54,002 bases of DNA from CAIWXH01 sp964555675 (GTDB lineage: Bacteria > Chloroflexota > Chloroflexia > Chloroflexales > Chloroflexaceae): contig CAZKTU010000015.1 of the NCBI GenBank assembly GCA_964555675.1, forward strand, positions 1 to 54,002. Reading direction: 5' to 3'. Below the pieces are notes generated by a model. The model had not been told where the DNA came from. It was given only the letters and a program-made list of their open reading frames with translations, and did not search any database. This document shows, in pieces, positions 40,050 to 47,637 of the stretch. Both the position numbers and the translations under genes were made by a program. Position 1 is the stretch's first letter; each line of letters opens with the position of its first letter.

Positions 40050-40472
40050 TTAAGCGCCGCCGGTCCGGGCCTGAATCACCTTCTGCAGGCGCTTCAGTTC
40101 GCTCGGGTTGTTGCGGGCCAGGTAGTCCACCATATACTCGATCGCCGTGTCGCTGTAGTCGTCCAGCAGACCGTCGAGCACCTGGCGGACTACCATCTGC
40201 ACGAAATCCTCCTCGGAGATGGCCGGGGTGTAGACATAGGCGAGGCCCTCGCGGTGACGGTTCAGGACGCCCTTCTCGGACAGGCGGCTCATGGTCGTCA
40301 TCACCGTGGTGTAGGCGATCTCGCGCTGCTGCGACAGTCGGCGGTGCACCTTCTTCACGGTGCTGCGCTCATCCTGCCACAGGATCTGCATGATCTCGGT
40401 CTCAAGAGGGCCAAGCACCTTTACCAGGCCGTCTTTGGTGGGGCTGAAGCGAAAACGCATGTTGAGCGGCAT
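40050..40472 (-). CDS. BlaI/MecI-family transcriptional repressor
   Basis: A 140-residue winged-helix protein of the BlaI/MecI/CopY family: LGPLETEIMQILWQDERSTVKKVHRRLSQQREIAYTTVMTTMSRLSEKGVLNRHREGLAYVYTPAISEEDFV. It ends in the dimerisation helices. GGAGTG precedes the ATG. Family members repress beta-lactamase, PBP2a or copper genes and are usually relieved by a neighbouring BlaR-type protease. None is present here, so its signal is unknown. Confidence 0.92.
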   Translation of the reverse strand: MPLNMRFRFSPTKDGLVKVLGPLETEIMQILWQDERSTVKKVHRRLSQQREIAYTTVMTTMSRLSEKGVLNRHREGLAYVYTPAISEEDFVQMVVRQVLDGLLDDYSDTAIEYMVDYLARNNPSELKRLQKVIQARTGGA

Positions 40473-40569
40473 TGGGGCACTCCTTTCGGGCGTCGCAGGC
40501 TGCGTTTGTAGGCTGAGTGTGCTGGGTCAACGCTGGGTCGGGGTTCGCTGGCCCTTGCTCCTACCGCCT

Positions 40570-40610
40570 TACATATGGCGCAGTGTACTAGCCGACCCGC
40601 GCTGCGACAA
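40570..40610 (-). promoter_or_regulatory. blaI-type promoter with possible self-operator
   Basis: On the minus strand TTGTCG (40610-40605) and TACACT (40587-40582) are spaced by 17 bp. TACA (40570-40573) and TGTA (40584-40587) form a TACA-N10-TGTA dyad over the -10 and start region, reminiscent of BlaI/MecI half-sites but with wider spacing. Confidence 0.5.
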
Positions 40611-40679
40611 TGGAAATTCATTACGTAGGGGTTACAAACGACCGCTCCTAAGAGGTCTGATTTGGCTTCCGAATGCGGT

Positions 40680-40702
40680 CGTACTATTTCGCATCGTACT
40701 AT
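40680..40702 (+). promoter_or_regulatory. Direct repeat CGTACTAT upstream of the prenyltransferase
   Basis: CGTACTAT occurs at 40680-40687 and 40695-40702, 15 bp apart, in an AT-richer stretch. Either TACTAT could serve as a -10 for the downstream gene, or the pair may be a regulator site. No good -35 fits. Confidence 0.4.
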
Positions 40703-40740
40703 GACCAACGTATCTTGTAAGGGATTTAGCTGAGAATCAT

Positions 40741-41772
40741 ATGACACAAGCTGACACCCGACTGATCATTCAACGTGCGATGCGCGCCGCTTTCCCGCCC
40801 GCCGAAGCGCGGGTTGCCCGCTTCTATCAGATGCAGGAGTATCATCTGGGCTGGCGCGACCCGAGCCTGGCGCCCGCCGAGTCGGACCCCGGCAAGCTGA
40901 TCCGGCCCCAACTGGCGCTTCTGACCTGCGCGGCCGCCGGCGGCGACCCGGCCCAGGCCGTGCCCCTCGCCGCCGGGCTCCAGCTGCTCCACGACTTCAC
41001 TCTGATCCACGACGACATCGAGGACGACAGCGCGACCCGGCGCGGCCGCCCGACCCTCTGGTCCCTCTGGGGCCTGGCCCAGGGCATTAACGCCGGCGAC
41101 GGGATGTTCGTGATCGCTCACCTGGCCATCCATCGCCTCAGCGAGGCCGGCGTCCCCCCCGAGCGCGTGCTCGCCGTGTTGCGCCGCTTCGACGAGGTCA
41201 TCCTCCAGGTCTGCGAGGGCCAGTTCCTCGACATCAGCTTCGAAGGCGATCTCGGCATCAGCACCGACGACTATCTGGCCATGATCGGCCGCAAGACCGC
41301 CATCTTGATCGCCGGCTCGTGCGAGTTGGGCGCTATGGTCGGCGGCGCCGACCCCGCTACCGCCGCGGCCCTGGCCGAGTTCGGCAAGAGCGTCGGCCTG
41401 GCCTTCCAGATCGAGGACGATATCCTCGGCGTCTGGGGCGACCCCGAGGTCACCGGCAAGCCGCGCGCCGCCGATCTCTACCGGCGCAAGGTCAGCCTGC
41501 CCGTCGTCCACGCCCTCGCCAATAGCCCGGCCCGCGCCGAGCTGGCCCGCACCTACAGCCAGAGCCAGCTCGACGACGCGGCCGTGGGCGTCGCCCTGGC
41601 CGCCCTCGACGCGGCGGGCTCGCAGGCCTACTGCGCCGAGGTGGCCGCCCGCCATCACGCCGCCGCCTTCGCGGCCATCGACCGGGTCGACACTGCCGGC
41701 AACCCCACGGCCGAGGCGGCCCGCCTCAGGCTGCGCACCCTCGCCGAGAGCCTGATCGGCCGCCAGACCTGA
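40741..41772 (+). CDS. Polyprenyl (geranylgeranyl-type) diphosphate synthase
   Basis: A 343-residue isoprenyl diphosphate synthase that condenses IPP onto allylic diphosphates. It has GKLIRPQLALLTC, the first aspartate-rich motif DDIEDDS (from 91), RRGRPTLWSLWG, GQFLDISFEGD, KTAILIAGSCELGAMVGG, and the second motif FQIEDDILGVWGD (DDILG at 226-230, with Gly where the final Asp is usual). Bulky residues before the first motif (LHDFTLIH) do not settle product length. It could supply carotenoid or quinone precursors. The glycosyltransferase gene follows at 41810. Confidence 0.9.
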   Translation: MTQADTRLIIQRAMRAAFPPAEARVARFYQMQEYHLGWRDPSLAPAESDPGKLIRPQLALLTCAAAGGDPAQAVPLAAGLQLLHDFTLIHDDIEDDSATRRGRPTLWSLWGLAQGINAGDGMFVIAHLAIHRLSEAGVPPERVLAVLRRFDEVILQVCEGQFLDISFEGDLGISTDDYLAMIGRKTAILIAGSCELGAMVGGADPATAAALAEFGKSVGLAFQIEDDILGVWGDPEVTGKPRAADLYRRKVSLPVVHALANSPARAELARTYSQSQLDDAAVGVALAALDAAGSQAYCAEVAARHHAAAFAAIDRVDTAGNPTAEAARLRLRTLAESLIGRQT

Positions 41773-41809
41773 TAACCGGGCCATGGTGCCGCAGCGAGCG
41801 CAAAGCCCC

Positions 41810-42976
41810 ATGAAGATCGCCCTGCTCACAGGTGAATACCCCCCCCTGCCGGGCGGCGTGGGCGACTATACGCGCTGCCTCGGCGACGCCCTGCGCGCCC
41901 GTGGGCACGAACTCGACGTCCTCACCATTCAGGGCGGCGCACTCGTCTGCTACGGCGCCGATGGCCAGGCTGTGTCGCTGCGCCGCGGCGCCTCTGGGCT
42001 CGACTGGTCGCTGCGCGCCTGGCCGGCCCTGATCGAAGCCCTCGACACCCTGCGCCCGTCCTGGCTGCACATTCAGTACCAGACCGGGGCCTACGCGATG
42101 CGCCCGGGCGTGAACTTGCTGCCCTGGCGCCTGCGGCGCCGTGCGGGGCGCCCACGGCTGGCCGTGACCTTCCACGACCTGCTGGTCCCCTACCTCTTTC
42201 CGAAGGCCGGCCCCCTGCGCCCATGGGTCAATAGCCGCCTCGCCAACGATGCCGACGCCGTCGTGGCGACCAACGCGGCCGATGCGGCCGCCCTTCGGGG
42301 GCTACTGCGCACCGGCGCCCCGCCTCCGCGACTCATCCCGATCGGCTCGAACATCCCCGTCGCGCCCCCGGCGGGCTACGAGCGCGCGGCGTGGCGCGAC
42401 GGCCTCGGCGTCGCCCCCGGCGAGTTGCTCGTCGCCTACTTCGGCCTGCTCTCGCCCAGCAAGGGCGCCGACGTTCTCGCCGAAGCCCTGGCCGGCCTGC
42501 TGCGCCCATGGCGCCTGCTGCTGATCGGCGGGGCCGCAACGGCGCCCCAGGATGTCGCCCACGCCGAGGCCGTACGGGCGCGCATCGCCGCCCTCGGCAT
42601 CGGCGAGCGCGTGGTGACCACCGGCCACGTGGACGAGCGTGAGGTCTCGGCCCACCTGCTGGCCGCAGACTGTGCGGCCCTGCCCTACGCCGACGGGGCC
42701 TCGTACCGTCGCGGGAGCCTGCTCGCGGCCCTGGCCCACGGCTGCCCCGTCGTCACCACCACCCCGGCGGACCGCGCGACGGCAGACGAGCTTGCCGGCT
42801 GCGCCCTGCTTGTCCCGCCCGGCCAGCCCCGCGCCCTCGCTGCGGCCGTGGCCCGCATCGCCGCCGAGCCCGCCCTCGGCCCCGCCCTCGCCGCCGCCGG
42901 CCGCGCCGTCGCCGCCCGCTTCAGCTGGGACGCGATCGCCGCCCGGCACGAGGCCCTCTACGCCGGCGCCGAGTAA
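41810..42976 (+). CDS. GT4-family glycosyltransferase
   Basis: A 388-residue GT-B glycosyltransferase. The start MKIALLTGEYPPLPGGVGDYTRCLGDALRARGHEL is the acceptor-side glycine loop typical of GT4. The C-terminal half has AYFGLLSPSKGADVLAEALAGL, VTTGHVDEREVSAHLLAADCAALPY, and LLAALAHGCPVVTTTPAD, the nucleotide-sugar site. The donor and acceptor are unknown. An ATG at 41783 would add nine residues unlike the family. It follows the prenyltransferase by 37 bp in the same direction. Confidence 0.9.
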   Translation: MKIALLTGEYPPLPGGVGDYTRCLGDALRARGHELDVLTIQGGALVCYGADGQAVSLRRGASGLDWSLRAWPALIEALDTLRPSWLHIQYQTGAYAMRPGVNLLPWRLRRRAGRPRLAVTFHDLLVPYLFPKAGPLRPWVNSRLANDADAVVATNAADAAALRGLLRTGAPPPRLIPIGSNIPVAPPAGYERAAWRDGLGVAPGELLVAYFGLLSPSKGADVLAEALAGLLRPWRLLLIGGAATAPQDVAHAEAVRARIAALGIGERVVTTGHVDEREVSAHLLAADCAALPYADGASYRRGSLLAALAHGCPVVTTTPADRATADELAGCALLVPPGQPRALAAAVARIAAEPALGPALAAAGRAVAARFSWDAIAARHEALYAGAE

Positions 42977-43014
42977 CCCCCAGTCGCCCTGAGCCCCGCC
43001 CGGAACGGCACGAT

Positions 43015-43043
43015 TTGCCGCGGCGCCGCGCGCACGGTATAAT
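43015..43043 (+). promoter_or_regulatory. Promoter of the sensor cluster
   Basis: TTGCCG (43015-43020) and TATAAT (43038-43043) are spaced by exactly 17 bp. The start near 43050 leaves about 97 nt before the TTG codon at 43147. Confidence 0.75.
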
Positions 43044-43146
43044 TCGCCGTCATAGCGCCCAAGCGGCGCCCTGCGGCATATCCGTGCGAAGTTGCGCCCC
43101 TCCAACGTTCATCCATCAGGGGTAAGCCGCTTCAGGAAGGCGTAGC

Positions 43147-45141
43147 TTGGGACTGCCGAGCAGCGATATACGACGGATCTTTGCCTTTGCCATGGCCGGC
43201 GGCCTCGGGCTCGGGGTCCTCGTCTATGGCTTCGTGCGCCTTGTCGAGGGCGCCACCCCCCAGGCTTGGCCGCGCAGCGCCGTCCTCGCCATGCTCACCG
43301 GCCTGCTCGTCGGCCTGACCATCTGCCTGGCTATCAAGCTCGCCTTGCGCCATGCCGCCCGTGAGCTCTATACCTTCGCCGTCGAGCTCACCGACACGAC
43401 TCTCCCTGCGCCCGTCGCCCTCGGCGACGATGACGTGGTCTACATGCGCGAGACCCTCAGCACGGCCCTCGCCTTTATGCCGCGCCCCGAAGACCTGCCT
43501 CGCCTCGCCCGCGATCTGGGCGAAGATATGGAGGTCGAGGCCGCCCTCGAGCGCGCCGCAGGCGAGCTGGCCCGCCATATGCCCATCCAGGGCGCGCTGC
43601 TCCTGGTTCTCGACGGCGAGCGCTCGCTCCTCGTCCCGGCCGCCCACTGGGGCCTCGCGCACCTGGATCGCCCCATCACTCTCGACCTCGAGAGCACGGC
43701 CATCGGGCGAGCCCTGATCGAGCGCCGCGAGACCGACTATAGCGGCCTGCAGGTGCGCGAGCTGCTGCCCCTGGCCCAGGGGCCCGGGCCCGTGACCGTC
43801 TTCTGCCTCCCCCAGACCGTCCGCGGCCAGCCCTTCGCCACCCTCTGCCTCGTCGCCCAGGGCGGCGAGGTGCGCCTCAGCGCCGAGCAGCGCGCCTTCG
43901 CCCGCGGGGTCGCCGATCTGCTGACCCTGGCCGTGCAGAGCAGCCTGCATCGGCGGCTCTTCGCCCGCGAGGGCGAGCGCCTGCTCGCCTTCGAGCAGTT
44001 GGGCGGCCTGCTCGCCGGCAGCGAGCGCATCGAGCGGGCCCTCGAGCAGGTCCTGCGCGTAGCCGCCCGCGTCACCGAATCGGCCCACGGCTCGCTGCTG
44101 CTGCTTGAGCCCGACGAGAGCCGGGTGCGCTTCCGCGTGACTCTGAAGGAGGGTGACATGCTGCCCCTCGGCGTCACCGCCGCGCCCATCCTCAAACACG
44201 GCCTCGCCGGCTGGGCCCTGCGCGAGCGCCGCGCCGATATCATCGACGACACCGAGCGCGATGCGCGCTGGCTGCCTGTGCCCGGCCTCGAGGCCATGCG
44301 CTCGGTGCTCGTGGTGCCTCTGCTGTATGGCGAGCGAGCCTTCGGCGTGCTTACCCTGGCCGACCCGACGCCGCGCCACTACAGCCGGCGCTCGCTGGCC
44401 CTCTGCTCGGCCCTGTCCGCCTACGCCGTCACCATCCTCGCCCGCATGCAGTTCCAGGAGATGGCCACCCCCGGCAGCGCCGTCATCGCCCGCCGCCTGT
44501 TCGAGGGCCACCTCAGCCCCAGTAGCCTGGCGGTGATCGTCGCCGACTCGGCGGCCCTCCAGAGTGTGCTCGACCCGCGCTCGCGCGAGCTCGTGGCCCT
44601 CTGGGTTGGCCTGCGCGGCCTCAACCGCGTCGAGCTCACCCCGGCGCAGCTGCTCGATCAGGTCATCACGCCCGCTGTGGCCGCTCTGGCGGCGATCGGG
44701 CACGAGCACCAGGGCTATCTCTCGGTCGGCGTCGACGGGGCAGTGCTGATGCTGTTCGGCTACCCCGCCGCACCTGGCGATAGCAGGGTGCGCGCCCTGC
44801 GGGCCGCCCAGGCTGTGCAGATCACGGCGCGCCGCCTGCGCGGCCGCTGGCGCTCGCAGCTGGGGCAAGAGATTGGCATGAGCGCCGGGGTGGCCTCGGG
44901 GGCCGCGGTCACCGGCCTGATCGGCGATGCGCGCTTGAGCGCCGTGGCCGCCTTCGGCGGCCCGATTGCCGAGGCCGCGCGCATCCAACGCCTCGCCCGC
45001 GCCGACGAGGTCCTGGTGACTGATACCCTGGCCGCCAGCTTCGGCGCAGAAGGGCTGTTTCCCCTGGAGCAGCTGGCGCCCCTGTCCTCCGAGGGCGATG
45101 CTCCCCGCTCTGTCTATAGGCTCGCGCCCGGGCGAGGATGA
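43147..45141 (+). CDS. Membrane GAF-GAF protein with degenerate class III cyclase-like domain
   Basis: A 664-residue protein starting with TTG behind AGGAAGG. Two membrane helices (about 10-30 and 45-65) are followed by two GAF domains (about 130-270 and 285-440) and a C-terminal class III nucleotidyl cyclase-like domain (about 475-650: GVDGAVLMLFGYP, EIGMSAGVASGAAVTGLIG, AFGGPIAEAARIQRLARADEVLVTD). The first metal-binding Asp normally in the FADIRGFT-type strand is replaced (LVALWVGLRGLNRV), so cyclase activity is doubtful. It may be a sensory scaffold. The histidine kinase gene begins 10 bp later. Confidence 0.85.
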   Translation: MGLPSSDIRRIFAFAMAGGLGLGVLVYGFVRLVEGATPQAWPRSAVLAMLTGLLVGLTICLAIKLALRHAARELYTFAVELTDTTLPAPVALGDDDVVYMRETLSTALAFMPRPEDLPRLARDLGEDMEVEAALERAAGELARHMPIQGALLLVLDGERSLLVPAAHWGLAHLDRPITLDLESTAIGRALIERRETDYSGLQVRELLPLAQGPGPVTVFCLPQTVRGQPFATLCLVAQGGEVRLSAEQRAFARGVADLLTLAVQSSLHRRLFAREGERLLAFEQLGGLLAGSERIERALEQVLRVAARVTESAHGSLLLLEPDESRVRFRVTLKEGDMLPLGVTAAPILKHGLAGWALRERRADIIDDTERDARWLPVPGLEAMRSVLVVPLLYGERAFGVLTLADPTPRHYSRRSLALCSALSAYAVTILARMQFQEMATPGSAVIARRLFEGHLSPSSLAVIVADSAALQSVLDPRSRELVALWVGLRGLNRVELTPAQLLDQVITPAVAALAAIGHEHQGYLSVGVDGAVLMLFGYPAAPGDSRVRALRAAQAVQITARRLRGRWRSQLGQEIGMSAGVASGAAVTGLIGDARLSAVAAFGGPIAEAARIQRLARADEVLVTDTLAASFGAEGLFPLEQLAPLSSEGDAPRSVYRLAPGRG

Positions 45142-45151
45142 GGAGGCGCTG

Positions 45152-47353
45152 ATGACCCAGAGTCGGACGGTCGATCACGCGCAGGGCGACCTGCAGACCG
45201 ACGCGCTGTTGCGTATTGCATCGGCGATCGAGACTGCCGCAACCCTCGACGAGCTACTAATGCTCGGACTCAACGAGTTCGCCCAGCTGCTTAACCTGAC
45301 CAATAGCGGCGTGATCCTGCTCAGCGACGGGGGCACACTCGCCCGCCTGGTCAGCACCTCGCCGCCGCGCGGCACGCTGCCCCCGCCCTTCGCCCTCGCC
45401 GAGACCACGGTGCTCCAGCAGGTAGTGGCCGAGCGGCAGCCCAGGCAGTTTGATGTGGCAAAAGAGCTCGGCCGGCCCGGGATCGGCCTGGCGACCCAGC
45501 GGCTGCTCCCGCTGCTCGCCGCCGAGCAAGTCCGTTCGTTGCTCTTTGTACCCCTGGTCGCTCTCGACAGCTGCATCGGGGTGCTGGTCTTCGCCAGCAT
45601 CGGCGCGCCGCGCCGCTTCACGCCGGCCGAGATCGCTCAGGGGCGCCTGCTCGCCGGGCAGTTGGCCGCTGCGATCACCTCGTTTCGCATCACCGAGAAG
45701 GCCCAGCGGCGCACCGAAGAGCTCGCCACCCTCAACGATATTGCCGCCGCCGTCACCTCGTCCCTGAACACCCGCGAGGTCTACCACCTCGTGATGGAGA
45801 AGATCAACGAGTACTTCCGCGTCGACGCGGGCTCGCTCTTGATGCTCGACGAAGAGACCGAGGAGCTGGTCTTCGTGATGACCCTCGAGGCCGGCGAAGA
45901 GAAGCTCTTCGGCGTGCGCGTGCCGCACGGCCAGGGCATCGTCTGGAGCGTGGCCGAGTCGCAGCGCTACGATATCGTCAACGATGTGCAGAGCGACCCG
46001 CGCTTCTTCCGCGACGTCAGCGACTCGGTCGGCTACGAGGTCAAGACCATCCTCTGTGTGCCGATCCTGGTCAAGGGCCGGACGATCGGCGTGATCGAGC
46101 TGCTCAACAAGCGCGAGGGGCTCTTCACCGAAGAGGAGGCCGCGCGCCTGATGCGCATGGCCGCCACCGTCGGCGTGGCCATCGAGAACGCGCGCCTCTT
46201 CCAGACGGTCACCACGGTGCGCGACCGCTTCGAGGCCATCCTGAACTCCACCAACGACGGCATCCTGATGGCCGACATGCGCGACGTGGTGGTCACCGCC
46301 AACCCCGAGGCGGCCCAACTGCTGCAGGTGCGCCGCGAGGACCTGATCGGGCGTCCCCTCGATGCGGTGCTGGCCGAGCTGCGCGCCAGCGCGACCGCCG
46401 TCAGCGCGCCCTCGTGGCTGAACGAGGGCGCCGATAGCGCCGATGTGGTGGTCGAGCTCGACCTGGCCTCGCCCCAGCGCCGCTTCGTGCGCCACTATAC
46501 CCTGCCTGTGCGCGAGACGAGCGGCGCGCAGATCGGTCGCCTGGCGCTCTTTCAGGATATCTCGAAGGAGCGCGAGCTCGATCAGCTGCGCGAGGACTAC
46601 ACAGGTATGCTCGTCCACGACCTGCGCGCGCCTCTTACGGCGATCATGAACGGGATCATGATGGTCAAGCGCGGTCTGGGCGGCCCGATCTCCGAGCAGC
46701 AGCAAGAGCTGCTGGGCATCGCCCACCAGGGCAGCCAGACCATGCTCGAGATGGTCAATACCCTGCTCGATATCGCCAAGCTCGAGCAGGGCCACATGAC
46801 CCTGAACTGCGAGCCGCTCTCGCCGTACGCCCTGGTCGACCAGACCCTCGACCGCCTGAAGGTGGCCGCCGACGCCCAGCGCGTCAGGCTGGTGCAGGAG
46901 TTGGCCGTGGGCCTGCCGCTGGTCGAGGCCGACCGCGACAAGCTGGTCCGCGTGTTGCAGAATCTGCTCGATAACGCGATCAAGTTCTCGCCCGTCGGCC
47001 GCGCGGCGACCCTGGGCGCCTCGTTCGTGCGTGTCGCCGGGCGCCAGCCCGTCGATGGGCACCGGCTGCCCCTGAGCTTGCCCGCCCTGCCCGACGGAGA
47101 CTGGCTGATCTTCTGGGTGCGCGACGAGGGCCCCGGCATCCCGCCCCAGTTCCACGAGCGTATCTTCGAAAAGTTCGGCCAGGTGCGCGGCGGGCGCAAA
47201 GTGCGCGGCACCGGCCTTGGTTTAACATTTTGTAAGCTTGCGGTCGAGGCTCATGGCGGCCAGATCTGGCTCCAGAGCGCCGAGGGGCGCGGCAGCACCT
47301 TCGCACTGGCGCTGCCCCTCACCCAGGATCAACCGCGGGCGAGTGCATTCTGA
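45152..47353 (+). CDS. Soluble GAF-GAF-PAS histidine kinase
   Basis: A 733-residue sensor kinase with no membrane helix. Two GAF domains (about 20-180 and 195-350), a PAS domain (about 358-475), HisKA with phospho-acceptor His489 in MLVHDLRAPLTAIMNGI, and a HATPase_c domain (about 595-733) with NLLDNAIKF, DEGPGIPPQFHERIFEKFGQ and GTGLGLTFCKLAVEAHGG. AGGAGG lies 5 nt before the ATG at 45152. It is probably co-transcribed with the GAF/cyclase-like gene. No response regulator is adjacent. Confidence 0.93.
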   Translation: MTQSRTVDHAQGDLQTDALLRIASAIETAATLDELLMLGLNEFAQLLNLTNSGVILLSDGGTLARLVSTSPPRGTLPPPFALAETTVLQQVVAERQPRQFDVAKELGRPGIGLATQRLLPLLAAEQVRSLLFVPLVALDSCIGVLVFASIGAPRRFTPAEIAQGRLLAGQLAAAITSFRITEKAQRRTEELATLNDIAAAVTSSLNTREVYHLVMEKINEYFRVDAGSLLMLDEETEELVFVMTLEAGEEKLFGVRVPHGQGIVWSVAESQRYDIVNDVQSDPRFFRDVSDSVGYEVKTILCVPILVKGRTIGVIELLNKREGLFTEEEAARLMRMAATVGVAIENARLFQTVTTVRDRFEAILNSTNDGILMADMRDVVVTANPEAAQLLQVRREDLIGRPLDAVLAELRASATAVSAPSWLNEGADSADVVVELDLASPQRRFVRHYTLPVRETSGAQIGRLALFQDISKERELDQLREDYTGMLVHDLRAPLTAIMNGIMMVKRGLGGPISEQQQELLGIAHQGSQTMLEMVNTLLDIAKLEQGHMTLNCEPLSPYALVDQTLDRLKVAADAQRVRLVQELAVGLPLVEADRDKLVRVLQNLLDNAIKFSPVGRAATLGASFVRVAGRQPVDGHRLPLSLPALPDGDWLIFWVRDEGPGIPPQFHERIFEKFGQVRGGRKVRGTGLGLTFCKLAVEAHGGQIWLQSAEGRGSTFALALPLTQDQPRASAF

Positions 47354-47436
47354 TGCGCTATAACCGTTCAGAGGCCCGCGTCGTCGGCAGGTAATGGTTT
47401 ACACCTCCCGGGTCACAATTTTGTCAGCTCTGGCGT

Positions 47437-47465
47437 TTGTGCAAGGAGCAGCGATGACCTATAAT
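47437..47465 (+). promoter_or_regulatory. Promoter of the membrane histidine kinase
   Basis: TTGTGC (47437-47442) and TATAAT (47460-47465) are spaced by 17 bp. The remaining 165-nt leader to 47637 shows no gene. So the second kinase can be transcribed independently of the first. Confidence 0.65.
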
Positions 47466-47637
47466 TGGGTGAATGGTCAATTTCGACTACAAAGTGTAAG
47501 AGCGGGCTGTCGCCTGCGCCTGCTGGCGTCACGATCAGCGTCTGTGTCTTCCACGGCGTGACGGCGCGGGTGGGGCCACCCGGCGCTTATGGCCGGCGTG
47601 GTGATGTGCAAGGCCTCAGGCGGCCAGGCGGGTGAAG

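Noticed and set aside
47354..47637. Hidden gene between the two kinases
   Set aside because: No ORF with a ribosome-binding site and coding-like codon use was seen; the region holds a promoter and leader.
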